Origin: Pseudorasbora parva
Taxonomy: Eukaryota > Chordata > Actinopteri > Cypriniformes > Gobionidae
Length of the DNA stretch: 64,000 bases
Direction of reading: 5' to 3'
NCBI RefSeq assembly: GCF_024679245.1
Contig: NC_090173.1
Span: forward strand, 52,093,018 to 52,157,017
A model generated the notes under the pieces. It worked only from the letters and a program-made list of their open reading frames with translations. It had not been told where the DNA came from and searched no databases. How positions within the stretch are numbered: position 1 is the first letter of the stretch; every line of letters begins with the position of its first letter. Shown in pieces: positions 1 to 11,954 of the stretch. Position numbers and translations under genes: made by a program.

Positions 1-199
1 GTGAACATTTTTCAAAAATATATTTGAGGAATTTGGCAGATTTTTCCAGTTATTGCCAAAATATACTCTACGCAATTATTGTATGTGGATGTAGGTGGAT
101 ATTGGAAAACAAGCTCTTCAGGTCAACTATTCTCATGGTGGAAGTAACAGTTTGCAGAGAACCGTGCTGAACAGGTTAGTTCAGTTGTCTCATGTAAAG
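1..199. other. No feature recognised
   Basis: AT-rich sequence with no gene, tRNA or clear repeat end visible. Confidence 0.4.
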
Positions 200-530
200 C
201 CTCTGGGCTCTGTGTATCATACACCCGCACGCAATGAAGTGCCAAACACAAGTTTTTTGATAGTTTCAGCCCGACACAGTTACCATTTTCACGTCCTGTG
301 CTATGTGGTTTAAATAGCAAATGCCCTGGCGACCATCTGTTTGCCCAAGTGGTCTGAAAATTAGGTGTGTTCAGGAGCATTGTTGGTTTGTTTCTATTTT
401 GAGGAACTAAAAACGACTGCACCATTGACCAACAAAAAAATGGTCTAAAGTCAAGTGCAACTGGCTTTTAAAGGGAATTGGAGATGAGAATCTGATCGGT
501 TTATTTCACGTTATACCCAAAACAGACCTA
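200..530. repeat. Degraded copy of a dispersed element shared with 14868-15260
   Basis: Several blocks match the second copy in order, for example TTTAAATAGCAAATGC, TATTTTGAGGAACT and ACCATTGACCAACAAA. Spacing is nearly conserved. No transposase is visible. Confidence 0.7.
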
Positions 531-904
531 TGACTTTTTTTGGCCCTGTTCCAAAAGACACCCTAAACCCTAAAGGTTTTCCTCTGAGTCCACACTTTCA
601 CAACACTTTGACTGCTGGGTAGAAGTCCTCTGCATAGCTCATGAAGCTCATGCATAGCTCATGAACTCAGCTGAAGTGCGCATCGATGGCGCATACCAGC
701 CGCGAAGGGGGCACTCACGAGCACCCTTCTTTAAGCTTATATAACGAATGGGACACCCTACGGTCTTGTGGACTAAGCGGACACGCGCACGCAGTGGTGA
801 ATGCAAGTCCATAAGACCGAAAGTGCACATGATGTGTGCCATTTGGGACAGCGCCTAAGCACAGCAACCGTTTTTTTCTTCTGTCATTAAAGTGGATTCG
901 AACG

Positions 905-965
905 CCCTAAGTGCAACTGTGCCATGCGCTTTAGACCATCTGCTTAGACTGTTAAAATAGGGCCA
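905..965. repeat. Terminal fragment of a GGGCCCTATTTTAAC-type fish element
   Basis: The stretch GCGCTTTAGACC ... GTTAAAATAGGGCC is the inverted form of a terminus seen on many teleost DNA elements; a related GGGCCCTAT end begins near 14869. It may be the far end of the degraded copy at 200-530. Confidence 0.45.
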
Positions 966-1064
966 AATATGTTTGCATCTAAATAACAACATGCCCATTT
1001 TCATGTCCCTTAACTCTATTTCTCCCCTGATCACCAGTAGAATCCGAAAACTGAACTGATGTAA

Positions 1065-1345
1065 TGGCTATGTCCAAAATCACAGACTCTCTTGAGTAGG
1101 TACTTATTTTGAATAAAAAAAAATATATTCTAAAAAATAAGTTCTGATGTGTGTAGTATGAATGAAAGTCTGGACATACTACATCTACCATGTTGTCGTT
1201 ATCATAGCTTCAATTGCGTCGCTTCACTTACATTCAGAAATCCTCTCCTGTGGCCTCATGGGAAAGTAAAGTGTCCATCATAAGCACACTTCAGAATCCT
1301 GCCAGAAGTTGTATAAGTATTGTGAATTCGGATATACTGTTTTTC
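1065..1345 (-). repeat. Diverged copy of the MITE family at 49337-49668
   Basis: Reads in the opposite orientation to the 49-kb copy. Shared landmarks in order are TCCAAAATCACA, TGTGTAGTATGAATG, CCTGTGGCCTCATGGGA and GTCCATC. Its right end is degraded. Confidence 0.7.
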
Positions 1346-1485
1346 AGCTTCTATATAGTAGAGAACTATGCAATTAAAATGTATAAGAAAATTACAAAAA
1401 CAAACATACCGATCTAAAACATCCCGTGAAATCCGTGCTTGCAAAATCCGTGCATGAAATACTTTCTGAATGATCCTCTTTTTCG

Positions 1486-2152
1486 TTAAAGCTACACTAT
1501 GTATCTTTTCCATCCGCTAGAGGGCGCCTATTCAAAACAAAGGTGTAGTTTGATGACGCCAATTTTGAGCTCAGAATCTTGGGACATGTGGTCACAGCCA
1601 GTGGGAAAGAATCGGGATAGGACTCTGGCAGAAATCATGTTGATGGATGTGATTATTAACGTTACTGTAGTGTGAAGCAGAGCAGGACCGAGTGTTGAGG
1701 AGCTGAGCACGGCCGCTGGAGCGATTGTTACACAAACACACGGCTCGCGAGCAGCGGGACTTTTATTATGACGGGACACAGTCGCCGGAGCCATTTCCGC
1801 TTTTCCGATCATGAGTGTGAGGTAACGCAGCTCATCATATCAGATACATTTGAGTGTCTTTAAAATGATGTTGTGACGGTACTCTGTGCGTTCACTCAGC
1901 GGCTGCTGTGACTCTTGATCGCACTGCTAAGAGAAAAGCGTTTCTGCAGAATAAAACCGGAAACCGAGAGTAACGCAGATATGACTCCCTCAGACGTCCC
2001 GGCTCCTTGGTTAAAATAGCAATTTTCTCACAATTTACAAATAGATGGAAACATTTGGGATATTGTAAGAACTCAACGGAACAAAATATATAACACTGGC
2101 CTGGTGGTTTTTGGATATTTAACTGCAAAAATACTACATAGTGCACCTTTAA
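1486..2152. mobile_element. TTAA-flanked MITE (667 bp)
   Basis: Starts TTAAAGCTACACTATGTA and ends TACATAGTGCACCTTTAA, an imperfect terminal inverted repeat that includes TTAA at each edge. TTAA target use is known for the piggyBac and Kolobok superfamilies. No transposase is visible, so it is non-autonomous. The related end TTAAAGGTGC... recurs at 8624. Confidence 0.85.
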
Positions 2153-2254
2153 CAAGTCTGAATCGAGCTTGAATTGCTTTGTAATTGACCATATTCTTAA
2201 TATTTACATCTGAGTAGAGCTCTTAGTTATTGTAACAGGAGTGACATTTCCTAA

Positions 2255-2475
2255 GCTCTACCAATCACAAAACATTGGGCCAACTAACCAATCACAGCAC
2301 ATTTCGTATTTTGGAAGGAGGGGCTTCATCGCAAAAGGAAATACACAGTGTGCACAGACTGGGGAGATAGTCGCTGTAAAATTTGTGAAAAATAATGTGT
2401 ATTTAAACAATCAAGCATGAAAGCATATTCTAGTACACCCCAAAAACAAGACTAATAAACATGGCATAATTAGAC
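2255..2475. repeat. Dispersed repeat fragment
   Basis: Contains CCAATCACAGCACATTT and the block AAGCATATTCTAGTACACCC followed by ATGGCATAAT, which resembles the 3' half of a common cyprinid repeat. The resemblance is recalled, not searched. Confidence 0.4.
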
Positions 2476-3762
2476 GTAACTTTAATGAAACATAAATACA
2501 CAAATTGAATCAAGCCTCCTGAGGTATGATAGAATAACCTCTGAGCAGGGAAATGTCAGTTCTGGGTGAAGACTTAAAGGACAGCAGCTCCGGCTCTCTT
2601 CTTGTAGTTAGGAATGTTACACTTTGACTCTATGCTTTGAGGCTTTGAGTCATATTGGAGCCATGTGGACTTTTCATGGTATACAATAAAGGAGATGTTT
2701 GAAATTCCTTTGGCCGGTCCCAAAGAGTATAGATGCGTCTGGTGAGGTTCATTAGCATCCTCGAATTTCAGCTCCGTCATTCTCAGCCATTTCACCGCTG
2801 ATCAACGCAAACCAAATGGTTATTTAACAAAGCCATCACCTCGGCGGGATGCATGTAACTTTCAGCATCGCGCACACACACACAGTGGAAGAATGAAAGG
2901 CCCGTGTTTCCTTTGAGGGGTCTCTGCCTCTCCTTTGACTGTTTTTCTTTTGTTTGCTGATTGGAGCTCATAGTCAGACAGCAGCATCACACGGGAGGAG
3001 GAGCTGAGGGAGCAGTAAGGGGCTTTCGGCTCAAACAAACGCTGTCACTTTGATCATTTCCTACCGCTCTTTGATCTTTGCTAACACCCCGAATTGATCT
3101 GATAATGATGTTTAATTGATTATATGGAGCGAGGGAGTTCTGGTTTTGTTTTATACCATTTGTCTCTTTCGTCTCTGGCCTCCAAAAGAAGACCGTTGAC
3201 ACGCCATGTCGCCCCTTTCTCTTTCTTCTCCTAAAATAAATAAAGACATCAAACATCAAAGCTGCTCTTGGTTAATAAAAGAGGACCTCAAATATTTTCC
3301 ATTATGTTTGACATGGTTTTGGGTTTCGCCATCCAGAACAACAACAACAGGCCGGAATACGACGACACGCTTTTTTTGTTGTTGCTTAGTGTCTGTGTTG
3401 CAGAGATCGAGCAGACTAAACCGAGGCTCGTTTTGCTTTGATGTCGGTGGGTCTGATTATTCAAAGGTAGTCTCTTTTGAGCGCAGCTCTGTGAGCACGG
3501 ACCTCCTTGGGCCAGACAGGACCAGAGCGCTCTTTATGCACATACAGTGCATGCATGAACACAAACGCGGCTTCTGCTGCTTTATTTACTGTGCAAGCCT
3601 CTCTCTTGATTGCAACCTTAAAAGAACAACAGCCAGCAATAGGATCTTTGTCCTTTGAAGTCAATGGTGCTCTATGGCCAACAATGTCCCTGACCTCTGC
3701 CCTCGACAGATTACTTTGATGGTGCGTTTGAGCTGAGACAACTGTAAAGTGGAGTTAAGATT
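2476..3762. other. Repeat-poor block, candidate conserved noncoding DNA
   Basis: About 1.3 kb of balanced-composition sequence with no recognised transposon end and no credible coding exon. The open frames present have no recognisable domain. The stretches 3040-3180 and 3500-3720 have the mixed composition of conserved noncoding elements, but this is an impression only. Confidence 0.35.
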
Positions 3763-4053
3763 AACCCTTGAATGCATGAATGTTTTGCCAATCATTATTA
3801 GATATTCGGGTCTTTAGTGACCTAACACGCGGATAGATCACTACCTGTCACAATAATTTAAACCCCCCTGATATTTGAGTAACAGTTACAGAAGAATCAA
3901 ATAAAGCATATTTTGTGACCTTTTGGAGTCTGGGAGGGTTCAGTTTGAGCAGATGTTTTATACCACAGACCTGCAAACTTATCGCTTTTCGGCGACAGTC
4001 GCCGTTTTCTTGGTCAATTGGGTCATTTACATTAATCGCGTAGAACCGAAGAG

Positions 4054-4084
4054 TTTTTTTTTTTTTTTGGTCTACAGTTCTGTA
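4054..4084. repeat. Poly(T) tract followed by a small hairpin
   Basis: A T tract is followed by GGTCTACAGTTCTGTAGACC, a perfect 9-bp stem with a 2-nt loop. Confidence 0.6.
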
Positions 4085-4114
4085 GACCAGACATTCGGGA
4101 TTCGGGATAGATAG

Positions 4115-5085
4115 CGGGATTCGAACCGGCGTTACCTGCACGGGGGCGAGCAAGTTAACAGGGACGCTAAAGACAGCTTTCTCTACCTCGGTTGATTGCG
4201 CGCTTCTTGAGGTCACGGGCAAGTGTATTTAAACATAGAAACCAATGTGAATACATCAAGATTTAAATTCAGAGACAAAAAATAATCTATGCATGACCTG
4301 TCATCTTATTCTTATCTAAATATGAGGAGGGTGCGCTCACACAGAAATTCCAAAAGCGAATTCGTAGAAACTTATAGTCACGCTGGAGCTGCAGCTGAAG
4401 GAAAACAATCGTTATGAGCTGAAACGTGACGACGACAATCAGACGAGTGCGACAATATATGCTTTATGTGTGTTTCTCAAGCCATCTCAATGTAGGCTAT
4501 ATATTGACAATAAAGTAGGCCTATATCATAAGAATAATGCAGTGCTAACTGACAGCTTTTTAAATGTTTATCATCTGCTCACCAAAGCTGCATTTATTTA
4601 ATCAAAAATACAGTTAAAACGGTAATATTGTGAAATACCATTACAAATGAAAGCAGCCTTTTCTATGTGAATATAGTAAAGTGTGATTTATTCCTGTGAT
4701 CAAAGCTGAATTTATCATCATTACTCTAGTCTTCAGTGTCATGTGAGGATTTCATAATCAAGAAACATTTTTTGATTATTATCTGTGTTGAAAACAGTTG
4801 TGCTGCTTAAAATGTTGTGGAAACCATGATACATGTTATTTTTCAGGATTCTTTGATGAGAAGGTTCGATGGATAGGATTTATTAAATAAATTATTATCT
4901 TTTGTAATATTAAAAATATCACTTGTGATCAGTTTAATGTAGCCTATGTCTGATCGACAAAAGTATTAATTTCTCTCTTTTTTAATTTTACCACAAACAT
5001 TTGAATGGTATGTTGGTTTCCGCAAAATGAAGCAGCTTTATGAGCAACAAAACTGTTTTCAACACTGATAATAATCATAAATGTT
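4115..5085. repeat. Partial copy of the hAT interior found at 39775-40790
   Basis: Long colinear similarity to the hAT element at 39.7-41.2 kb, starting at GCGGGATTCGAACC and including AGTTAACAGGGACGCTAAA and CTTCTTGAGGTCACGGGCAA. The hAT ends are missing here. The inverted GGTTCGAATCC (a tRNA B-box match) with an A-box-like TAGCGTCCCTGTTAAC nearby suggests part of the repeat derives from a tRNA. Confidence 0.8.
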
Positions 5086-6035
5086 TGTTAGCCCCCCGGG
5101 CACTGTCACCTGTTTTACCCGGAGGAGTTTGCAGGTCTGATACCATTATCTCTCTCCTCATCAGAGCTAATTTCCCAGTACATTCAGGATGTGCCTCATA
5201 TTCAAACATATTCTCAAAACCTATCTTCAACATCAATATTTTGATCTAACAGCTTCTTCACAAGATCCACCATCCGGTCGGTGACAGTGACAGTAATATT
5301 TGATTGTGTTCAGCAGAATAGCTGAGACATTTCAATATTTTTCCATTATTTCACTACTCTCCTGGACTTAATTACGTGGAGCTCTGTATGTTAATATGAC
5401 AAAAAGGTCTGGTTTGCCTCAGGTCTAACGGCACTAGTCAGCATTAAAAATGATTGAGAAGCTATCGCTTAATGCTAGACTCTGTTCTTTTTGGTGAAAT
5501 CACAAAACAAAATGCAAACACACTTGCTCATGGTCTCAATATACAATCATTGAACATCTTTGATTTTAATGAAGAAAAAACTATATGAGGGCGGATTCGA
5601 ACCTGTAACCTTCGACACAAAAAACAAACGGGAAGCATCTTGAGACTAACAATATATTTGATGCAAATTAACGCAAATATTATTTGCAAATAGTCCCAAA
5701 AGGACTAATTCTCAACTATTAGATGTAGAATTTTGTTCACAGTTGTTAAATAAATTGGACCCCCCGTTGTTCAAGACATGGTTACGGCTTTGATCCTTCA
5801 TTTTCTTCTGTTTTCTGCCTGTGGTACCTATGAGTAAAACCTTTTTTTTTTTTTTGAACAAGCATTCTTTCTATAACTTTTTTCTTGTTATATTGTTAAT
5901 AATGAATTGATTGAGGAATACTAAAGGCTAATGTCTAATTTAAAAAAAAAAAAAAAAAAATAGGAGGAGGGTAGTGAATGACGTCCCAGGTCACTAAAGA
6001 CCCAAGGTATGTTAAGGGTTAAATAGATACAAGAA

Positions 6036-6060
6036 AACACACACACACGCACACACACAC

Positions 6061-6137
<77 letters not shown>
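6036..6137. repeat. (CA)n microsatellite
   Basis: About 100 bp of AC dinucleotides with two GC interruptions near the left end. Confidence 0.99.
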
Positions 6138-6140
<3 letters not shown>

Positions 6141-6850
6141 CCATAATACATCACTGGTTAGGCAGTTGTTTTCCACCCTCTATGGTCATTTAATGTTCTC
6201 TGACTGCACATAGTGTTCTTGGCATGTTCAGAAGAGTTAAATATGTTCCAAAAGATTGGACAAGACTGACTTCATTTATTGCTCCAAATGATTGACCAGA
6301 CATGAGATTAATATATGTGCATGTGTTTTTTTGTTTTTGTTTTTGTTGAAAGTAGTAAAGTTGCAGCCAACTTTAAGAGTATGGCCTGAATGTACTGTTC
6401 TGGGTCACTTCACTGCATGTAAATTGGATCAATTCAATCAAAATGTATTATATTTTACATTTATATTAAATGTAATTATCTAAATATTAGAGTGCATTAT
6501 TGGACCACCCAGGTAGGACTTAAGCACATCTTTATGTGTCATTTCATAATTACGTCTTTATTGTCTTTGCATGTGTGTATTGTTGAATGTACTGACAAGC
6601 ACACTGTAAAAAAATATTTAGAAAAAAAGTTACATGGTTGCCTTAAAATTTTGAGTTCATTGAAATTTAAATTTTGAGTTAATGCAATGAACATTTTTTG
6701 AGATTAGACAACCTTTATTAAATATTATTAAAAGATTTTGTATATTGGGTAATTGTGTGTTTTATTTCTGATGACGCAGTGAAACATGCCAAATAGTGCT
6801 ATTTGCATGATTTATCAATTTTTTTATGTGGTTCAGATACAATAATATTT

Positions 6851-7698
6851 CAGCCGGATCTCACGAAAAATGCGTATAAATAGTACGATTGTGCAATGTC
6901 GTGGAATGTAACCGCAAAAACTCATTTTGGCGTGCATATGATACGCACTTTATTATATTATAATATTATACATACGAACGTATTATACATACGAACTCCC
7001 CACCCCACTACCCTAAGCCTACCCAAGTGTCATATATACGCCATAAAGTGCGTATCATATGCACGCAAAAAACAGCGTATGCATGCCAAAATGAGTTTTG
7101 GCGTATACATTCCACGACATTGCACACTCGTACTATTTATACGCATTTATGTTAGCCTACAAATCTAGACGCACCCTAGCGGCAGCAAATTTAATTTGCC
7201 CGCAAGTGTCGTCTAGGCACTCTCAATACCCATCTGAGCTGTATTCCTCAGAATCTGGACGGCCCAATCACATCGTGTATAGAGTCGGCGGGCGGGGCCA
7301 TAATGACGACGGCCGAGTTGCGCTTGTGTGCTTCTAGTAAACATAGAAACTGGCGAACGGCGGCGGTCTTTCGAATCAGCTCTGACCGCGATCCTGGAAG
7401 ACTTGAGTTAAGCTTTTCTCTGAGAAAAGAACAAAGAACGGCACTGAAGTCATTCTTAAAAAGGGAAGATGTGTTCGTAGTTTAACCGACCGGATACGGC
7501 GAATGTTTAATCTATCAACAAGCTCTGCTTCACCTTTGTTACTCTGGTTGGTGTAGCGCTATCCTATCGCATGCAGAGGGAGTTTGAAAGACAACCGTTT
7601 ATCCCGCCCCTCGGATTGAGCCCTGACTATGGTGAGTTTCCAGACCAAACATCTTGATGTGGGTCTGGCTTGTCAGGCTACATTTATGTGTGATCGGG
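6851..7698. mobile_element. Palindromic element nested in 6602-7829
   Basis: Long inverted arms: AATGCGTATAAATAGTACGA and GTGCAATGTCGTGGAATGTA on the left return inverted on the right before 7144. Ends are CCGGATCTCAC and GTGTGATCGGG. Its right arm is split by the element at 7153-7680. Confidence 0.85.
7153..7680 (+). mobile_element. 9-bp-TSD element, copy 1 (528 bp)
   Basis: Starts TAGCCTACAAATCTAGACGC and ends GGTCTGGCTTGTCAGGCTA, flanked on both sides by CATTTATGT (7144-7152, 7681-7689). Two more copies lie at 30543-31046 and 44377-44905, also with 9-bp duplications. Nine-bp target duplications fit Mutator-like or Merlin elements. The body is GC-richer than its surroundings and has no intact ORF. 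Confidence 0.9.
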
Positions 7699-8209
7699 TT
7701 GAACATTTTGAGTTTCTATTTATTAAACAAATTTACTTAATTGTATAAACTCAAATTTTTAATTTCAATAAACTCAAAATTTTAAGGCAACCAGGTTACT
7801 TACTTTTTCAAGTTAAACCAACAAAAAAGAAAGTTTGTGAACCTATGAAAATAAGAGGGCTCATATAAAGCGCATGTTATTTTTATTTAGTACTGTATAT
7901 TTGACGTATTGTCCACGAGACAATAAAATAACTGAATTTATAAAAATTACCCCGTCAAAAGTTGATGTTCCCTTGATTCTTAATAGTGTGTCATTCCCTG
8001 GATGATCCATGACCATTTTTTTTGTGATGGTTATTCTTGAGTCCCTTGTTTGTCCCCTGTTGAATTTTTGAATGAAATATTTTTTGAAATATCAAATGTT
8101 TTCATTTAGTCCTGCCCTTCAGAAGCAACAGAAGATACTTGTATGTTTCCCTGAAGACAAATTAAGTACAAATTAACTTGATCTAAAAAAGTATAAAGTT
8201 TTCAAGTAT

Positions 8210-8512
8210 GGTACCACTTTATTTTGATAGAACATTTGAGACATGTGCCCTAGACATACTTTAGACATTCTACTAACTATAAGTAACTTTTTAACTACAT
8301 GTCAACTAACTCTCATTAGAGTAGTAGACTTTCTGCTTACTATCTGCTAACTCTTTATTGTGATTCTCTCCCGACTTATAGTAACTCGGCAACTACATGT
8401 CAACTTATTCTAGTCCTAACCCAACAGTCTACTAATGCCCTGCGAGTTAGTTGACAAGTAGTTGCAAAGTTACTTACAGTTAAAATATCTAAGGTTGAAA
8501 TAAAGTGTAGCC
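8210..8512. mobile_element. Foldback MITE with GGTACCACTTTATTTT ends
   Basis: The left end GGTACCACTTTATTTT returns inverted as GAAATAAAGTGTAGCC. Inner arms ACTAACTATAAGTAACTTT and TTGACAAGTAGTTGCAAAGT are also inverted. This resembles a widespread teleost MITE. Confidence 0.8.
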
Positions 8513-8623
8513 TCATGTATTTTACATGTCCTTCTGTTTCACAAGTGAACAAATCCATAAAGAGTTATGAGTTGCACTCTGAAGAATGTTGCATTTCAGT
8601 GACATGCATGGTTGCCTGTATAC

Positions 8624-9158
8624 TTAAAGGTGCTGTATGTAAGTTTTTGACTGCACTAAAGCATAAAAATACCATAATATCTTTGCAGATATTTAGGAAA
8701 CATGCTTGTTTCTCTGGAAAAAAAATGCTTCAGCCAGTTTTTTTACTTTGAAATGTTTGTTCCATGAGGGAATATCTGTTTTTGTTTTGGTCTGTGTGAT
8801 CCCGCCCACTGCCAGTTTACCCAATAGTATTTCAACACCGCAGGTTGCCAGATGAAGAAAACACAGAGTATTGCTGCCATCGAAGCCAGCAAATAAAGTC
8901 TACACCGCCTAAAAAGCCTCGGCATCAGTCTAAAAATCTGTATGAATGGAAGCACAATAAAACGCGGATAACTAAACACATCAATTTACAGTGTGTGCGT
9001 CTCCTCGCCTTCCATTGTCAATTGCGCTCATTCCTGTTGCGTGTCCTCAAACTGGCAACCCGTTTGAGTCTAGGAGGGCCCGGGGCAAACTATAGTTTGA
9101 ATTTGGACTGCAGTACCTATTCCAGCCACTAGCTGTCATTTTTACATAGCACCTTTAA
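8624..9158. mobile_element. TTAA-flanked MITE (535 bp)
   Basis: Left end TTAAAGGTGCTGTATGTAA, right end TTTACATAGCACCTTTAA. TTAA at both edges. The terminus is related to the element at 1486-2152. Confidence 0.85.
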
Positions 9159-10744
9159 ATGAAGAATTTGTACTTCAGATAACTTCATCAATACTGTTTA
9201 AAAAGCATCCGGATACACCTAATGAGTTGTTTGAGAGAAGCACAGAGTGCCCATCTTTCCAGTTCTATTCATAGTTTTGATGACTTTACAATTATTAATA
9301 ATATTATCACATGCTGGTCTATTTCTATCCTGGCGTGATTCACATTTTTTTTAGAGTTGCATGCCTATCCAAGTACAATAGCAGGAGTTCCAGCGCGCCT
9401 GAGAGTATGACGAAGACAGAAAAACCATATCAACTGGGATTACTACTTTGTTTCAGCATTACAGATAAATCAGTCTACACGGCCCAGACAAAACCGCTGC
9501 GGTACTATCTGTCATATTCAGCCAGGAAGCAAATACAATCAGCAACATTCTTTACCTTAAATGCCTTTATTATTAGGTGTCCGTGACCTCACAGGCTTTT
9601 GAACCATGTATCAGTCACACAGGCAGATCGGCGGACAGCTGGAAATGTCCTCTCTGTTACTAGGCATTGCGATGATTAATACATCCCGGGCTACTGTATG
9701 TGGATATCGAGAGTGCACAGTGAGAGAACAGACAGCACGCCACTGGTATTTTTGGTCATTATGAAAATTACCGTTGTCATGTCGTGTTAAATGAGAACAA
9801 ATATACCACACTGTCCAGGGAGAGACAAACGAAGATGTGCAGATTAAAGGTCCCAGGCTGGCACTCCCCTGCTGTCCCAAACTGCAATTATGGTCATTCC
9901 TTTCCTCTGTACTTTCAAAAGACTGAAGCATGCTTTTTAATGCAAGGAGAAAGGGAAATGCAGACTTGTTGACAAGAGTTTGACTAGTGTGCCCTGAAAT
10001 AGTAAACGGCCAGGGTTGTAATTTGAAAAAAATGCCTTTGTCATTCTTTCAGCTTCTCTTGACAGCGAGTGGGAACCAGGCAGAGCCAGATGTGCATAAC
10101 AGCACTGGATTTCTCAAGATAAATTCAAAATTTGGTGTTTGCAGTGAATTTAATCTTGGGGGCGCAGGTGCGTACCTTGAAAGACATGACACATTACAAA
10201 GACAAAAGCCTTCCCTATGCATGTGAACAAATCATTTCTTGTTGTAAGTATGAGAGCGACGACCCTCTATGTTGAGCCACTTCAGTGAACCTCACCAAAA
10301 AAGGAATAACATTCGATGTGTCTAGAAATGCAGCAAATGCCTCACTTATTCAAATCTCCGATTTTTGCTGCACATGACAAGACAACTTTGTTGCATAAAG
10401 GACCTAGAGAACACTTCTCAATCATGAATGAATAAAGGGTGCCTGGGGTTTGTCCGCATGCTGTATTTACCCCGAGCGACCTCAAGGGGGAGTTCTCACA
10501 GCACAGGGATCTGTTCGTCAATACCCTGCAGAGGACAGGGAAAGATTTTCTCACCTAATTCTTGTGTCTCTGATCTCCCATCCTTTCGTTCTCCTTCCTT
10601 CTGCTATTGCGTGATATGATTCAAACTCTGTGCATCAATTTCAGTCTGTCGAGAAGTCTTCAAGCCCACTGACATGTTTGTTCAGCTCCAAGAAGAGGCT
10701 TTTGCATGAACATCCCCCTGCAGCTGAATGTATCATGTCGCAAA
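9159..10744. other. Repeat-poor block with no gene recognised
   Basis: About 1.6 kb without recognisable transposon termini. The open frames lack known domains. 9600-9960 and 10420-10700 are the most even in composition and are candidates for conserved noncoding DNA. Confidence 0.35.
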
Positions 10745-10746
10745 TA

Positions 10747-11954
10747 CACCGATCAGGCATAACATTGTGACCACTGACAGGTGAAGAGAATAACACAAAT
10801 ATCTCTTCTTAACTACACCTGTTAGTGGGTGGGATATATTAGGCTGCAAGTGAACATTTTATTCTCAAAGTTGATGTGTTAGAATCAGGAAAAATGGGCA
10901 AGCGTAAGGATTTGAGTGAGTTTGACAAGGGCCAAACTGTGTCGGCTAGATGACTAGGTCAGAGCATCTCCAAAACTGCAGCTCTTGTGGGGTGTTCCCG
11001 GTCTGCAGTGGTCAGTGTCTATCAAAAGTGCTCCAAGGAAGGAAAAGTGGAGAACCGAGGACAGGGTCACGGGCGGCCAAGGCTTATTGATGCACGTGGG
11101 GAGTGAAGGCTGGCTGTGTGGTCTGATCAAACAGACAAGCTACTGGAGCTCAAATTGCTCAAGAAGTCTACGCTGGTTCTGATAGAAAGGTTTCAGAATA
11201 CACAGAGCATCACAGTTTGTTGTGTATGGGGCTGCATAGCCGCAGACCAGTCAGGGTGCCCATGCTGACCCCTGACCCCACCGAAAGCTCCAACAGTGGC
11301 AAGTGAGCATCAGAACTGGACCACAGAGCAATGAAAGAAGGTGACCTGGTCTGATGAATCATGTTTTCTTTTACATCACGTGGATGGCCGGGTGCGTGTG
11401 GGTCGCTTACCTGGGGAACACATGGCCCCAGGATGCACTATGGGAAGAAGGCAAGTCGGCTGAGGCAGTGTGATGCTTTGGGGCGATGTTCTGCTGGGAA
11501 ACCTTGAGTCCTGCCATCCATGTGGATGTTACTTTGACACGCTCCACCTACCTAAGCATTGTTGCAGACCATGTTCACCCTTTCATGGAAACGGTATTCC
11601 CTGGTAGCTTTGGCTCTTTCAGCAGATAATGCTCCAGCCACAGAGCAAAAATGTTTCAGGAATGGTTTAAGGAGCACAGCAATGAGTTTAAGGTGTTGAC
11701 TTGGCCTCCAAATTCCCCAGATCTCAATCCAATCGAGCATGTGTTGGATGTGCTGAACAAACAAGTCCGATCCAAGGGCGCCCCACCTCACACCTTACAT
11801 GACTTAAAGAATACGCTGCTAACATCTTGGTGCCAGATACCTCAGCACATCTTCAGGGGTCTAGTGGAGTCCATGCCTTGACAGGGCAGGGCTGTTTTGT
11901 AAGCAAAAGGGGGACCAACACAATATTAGGATATAATGTTATGCCTGCGCAGTG
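10747..11954 (+). mobile_element. Tc1/mariner element, degenerate (about 1.2 kb)
   Basis: The left terminus ACCGATCAGGCATAACATTG, preceded by TA, pairs with the degraded right terminus ATAATGTTATGCCTG. Length and a single central transposase are typical of Tc1-like elements. A fragment of a related left end lies on the minus strand at 18713-18792. Confidence 0.92.
10894..11880 (+). pseudogene. Tc1-like transposase relic
   Basis: The ATG at 10894 opens MGKRKDLSEFDKGQTVSAR and is stopped at codon 20 (TGA). The frame continues into helix-turn-helix-like sequence (SISKTAALVGCSRSAVVSVY) and a GRPR-type hinge (GHGRPRL). All three catalytic acidic sites remain recognisable in different frames: WSDES near 11350, DNAPAT near 11630, and SPDLNPIE near 11722-11745. 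A 1-bp loss in an A-run near 11648 separates the last two. Counting through that loss leaves about 36 residues between the second D and the E, a DD36E-like spacing. Several further stops and frameshifts make it inactive. Confidence 0.9.

Larger units (their letters stand above)
3763..6019. mobile_element. Putative composite element with TTAACCCTT ends
   Basis: The left edge reads TTAACCCTT ... GGGTCTTTAGTGACCT and the right edge is its inverted counterpart AGGTCACTAAAGACCC ... AAGGGTTAA. The two 16-bp inner blocks are perfect inverted repeats, but their distances to the edges differ (about 63 versus 35 bp). The interior holds sequence shared with the hAT element at 39678-41180. It may be one element with a later insertion. 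Confidence 0.5.
6602..7829. mobile_element. Interrupted copy of the TA-type MITE seen intact at 16511-16909
   Basis: Begins CACTGTAAAAAAATATTTAG and matches the reverse complement of the intact copy on both sides of a large insertion. The break falls inside CAATAATATTT/TTGAAC. The right terminal repeat is lost. It is the outer layer of a three-layer nest. Confidence 0.85.

Noticed and set aside
3206..3658. 150-codon open frame, the longest in the window
   Set aside because: No recognisable domain, no splice context, and an overlapping frame on the other strand; the composition looks noncoding.
4098..4160. Possible tRNA gene on the minus strand (GGTTCGAATCC)
   Set aside because: Only the T-arm and a weak A box are recognisable, and the same block is repeated inside the hAT element at 39.8 kb; it is a repeat-derived tRNA relic.
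5921..6154. Long CVCVCV open frame on the minus strand
   Set aside because: It is a translation of the (CA)n microsatellite.
7303..7485. Conserved frame beginning MTTAELRLCASSKHRNWRT, also seen at 30.9 and 44.7 kb
   Set aside because: The frame recurs because the transposon recurs. It is short, varies in length and has frame breaks between copies. A tiny conserved peptide is possible but not supported.
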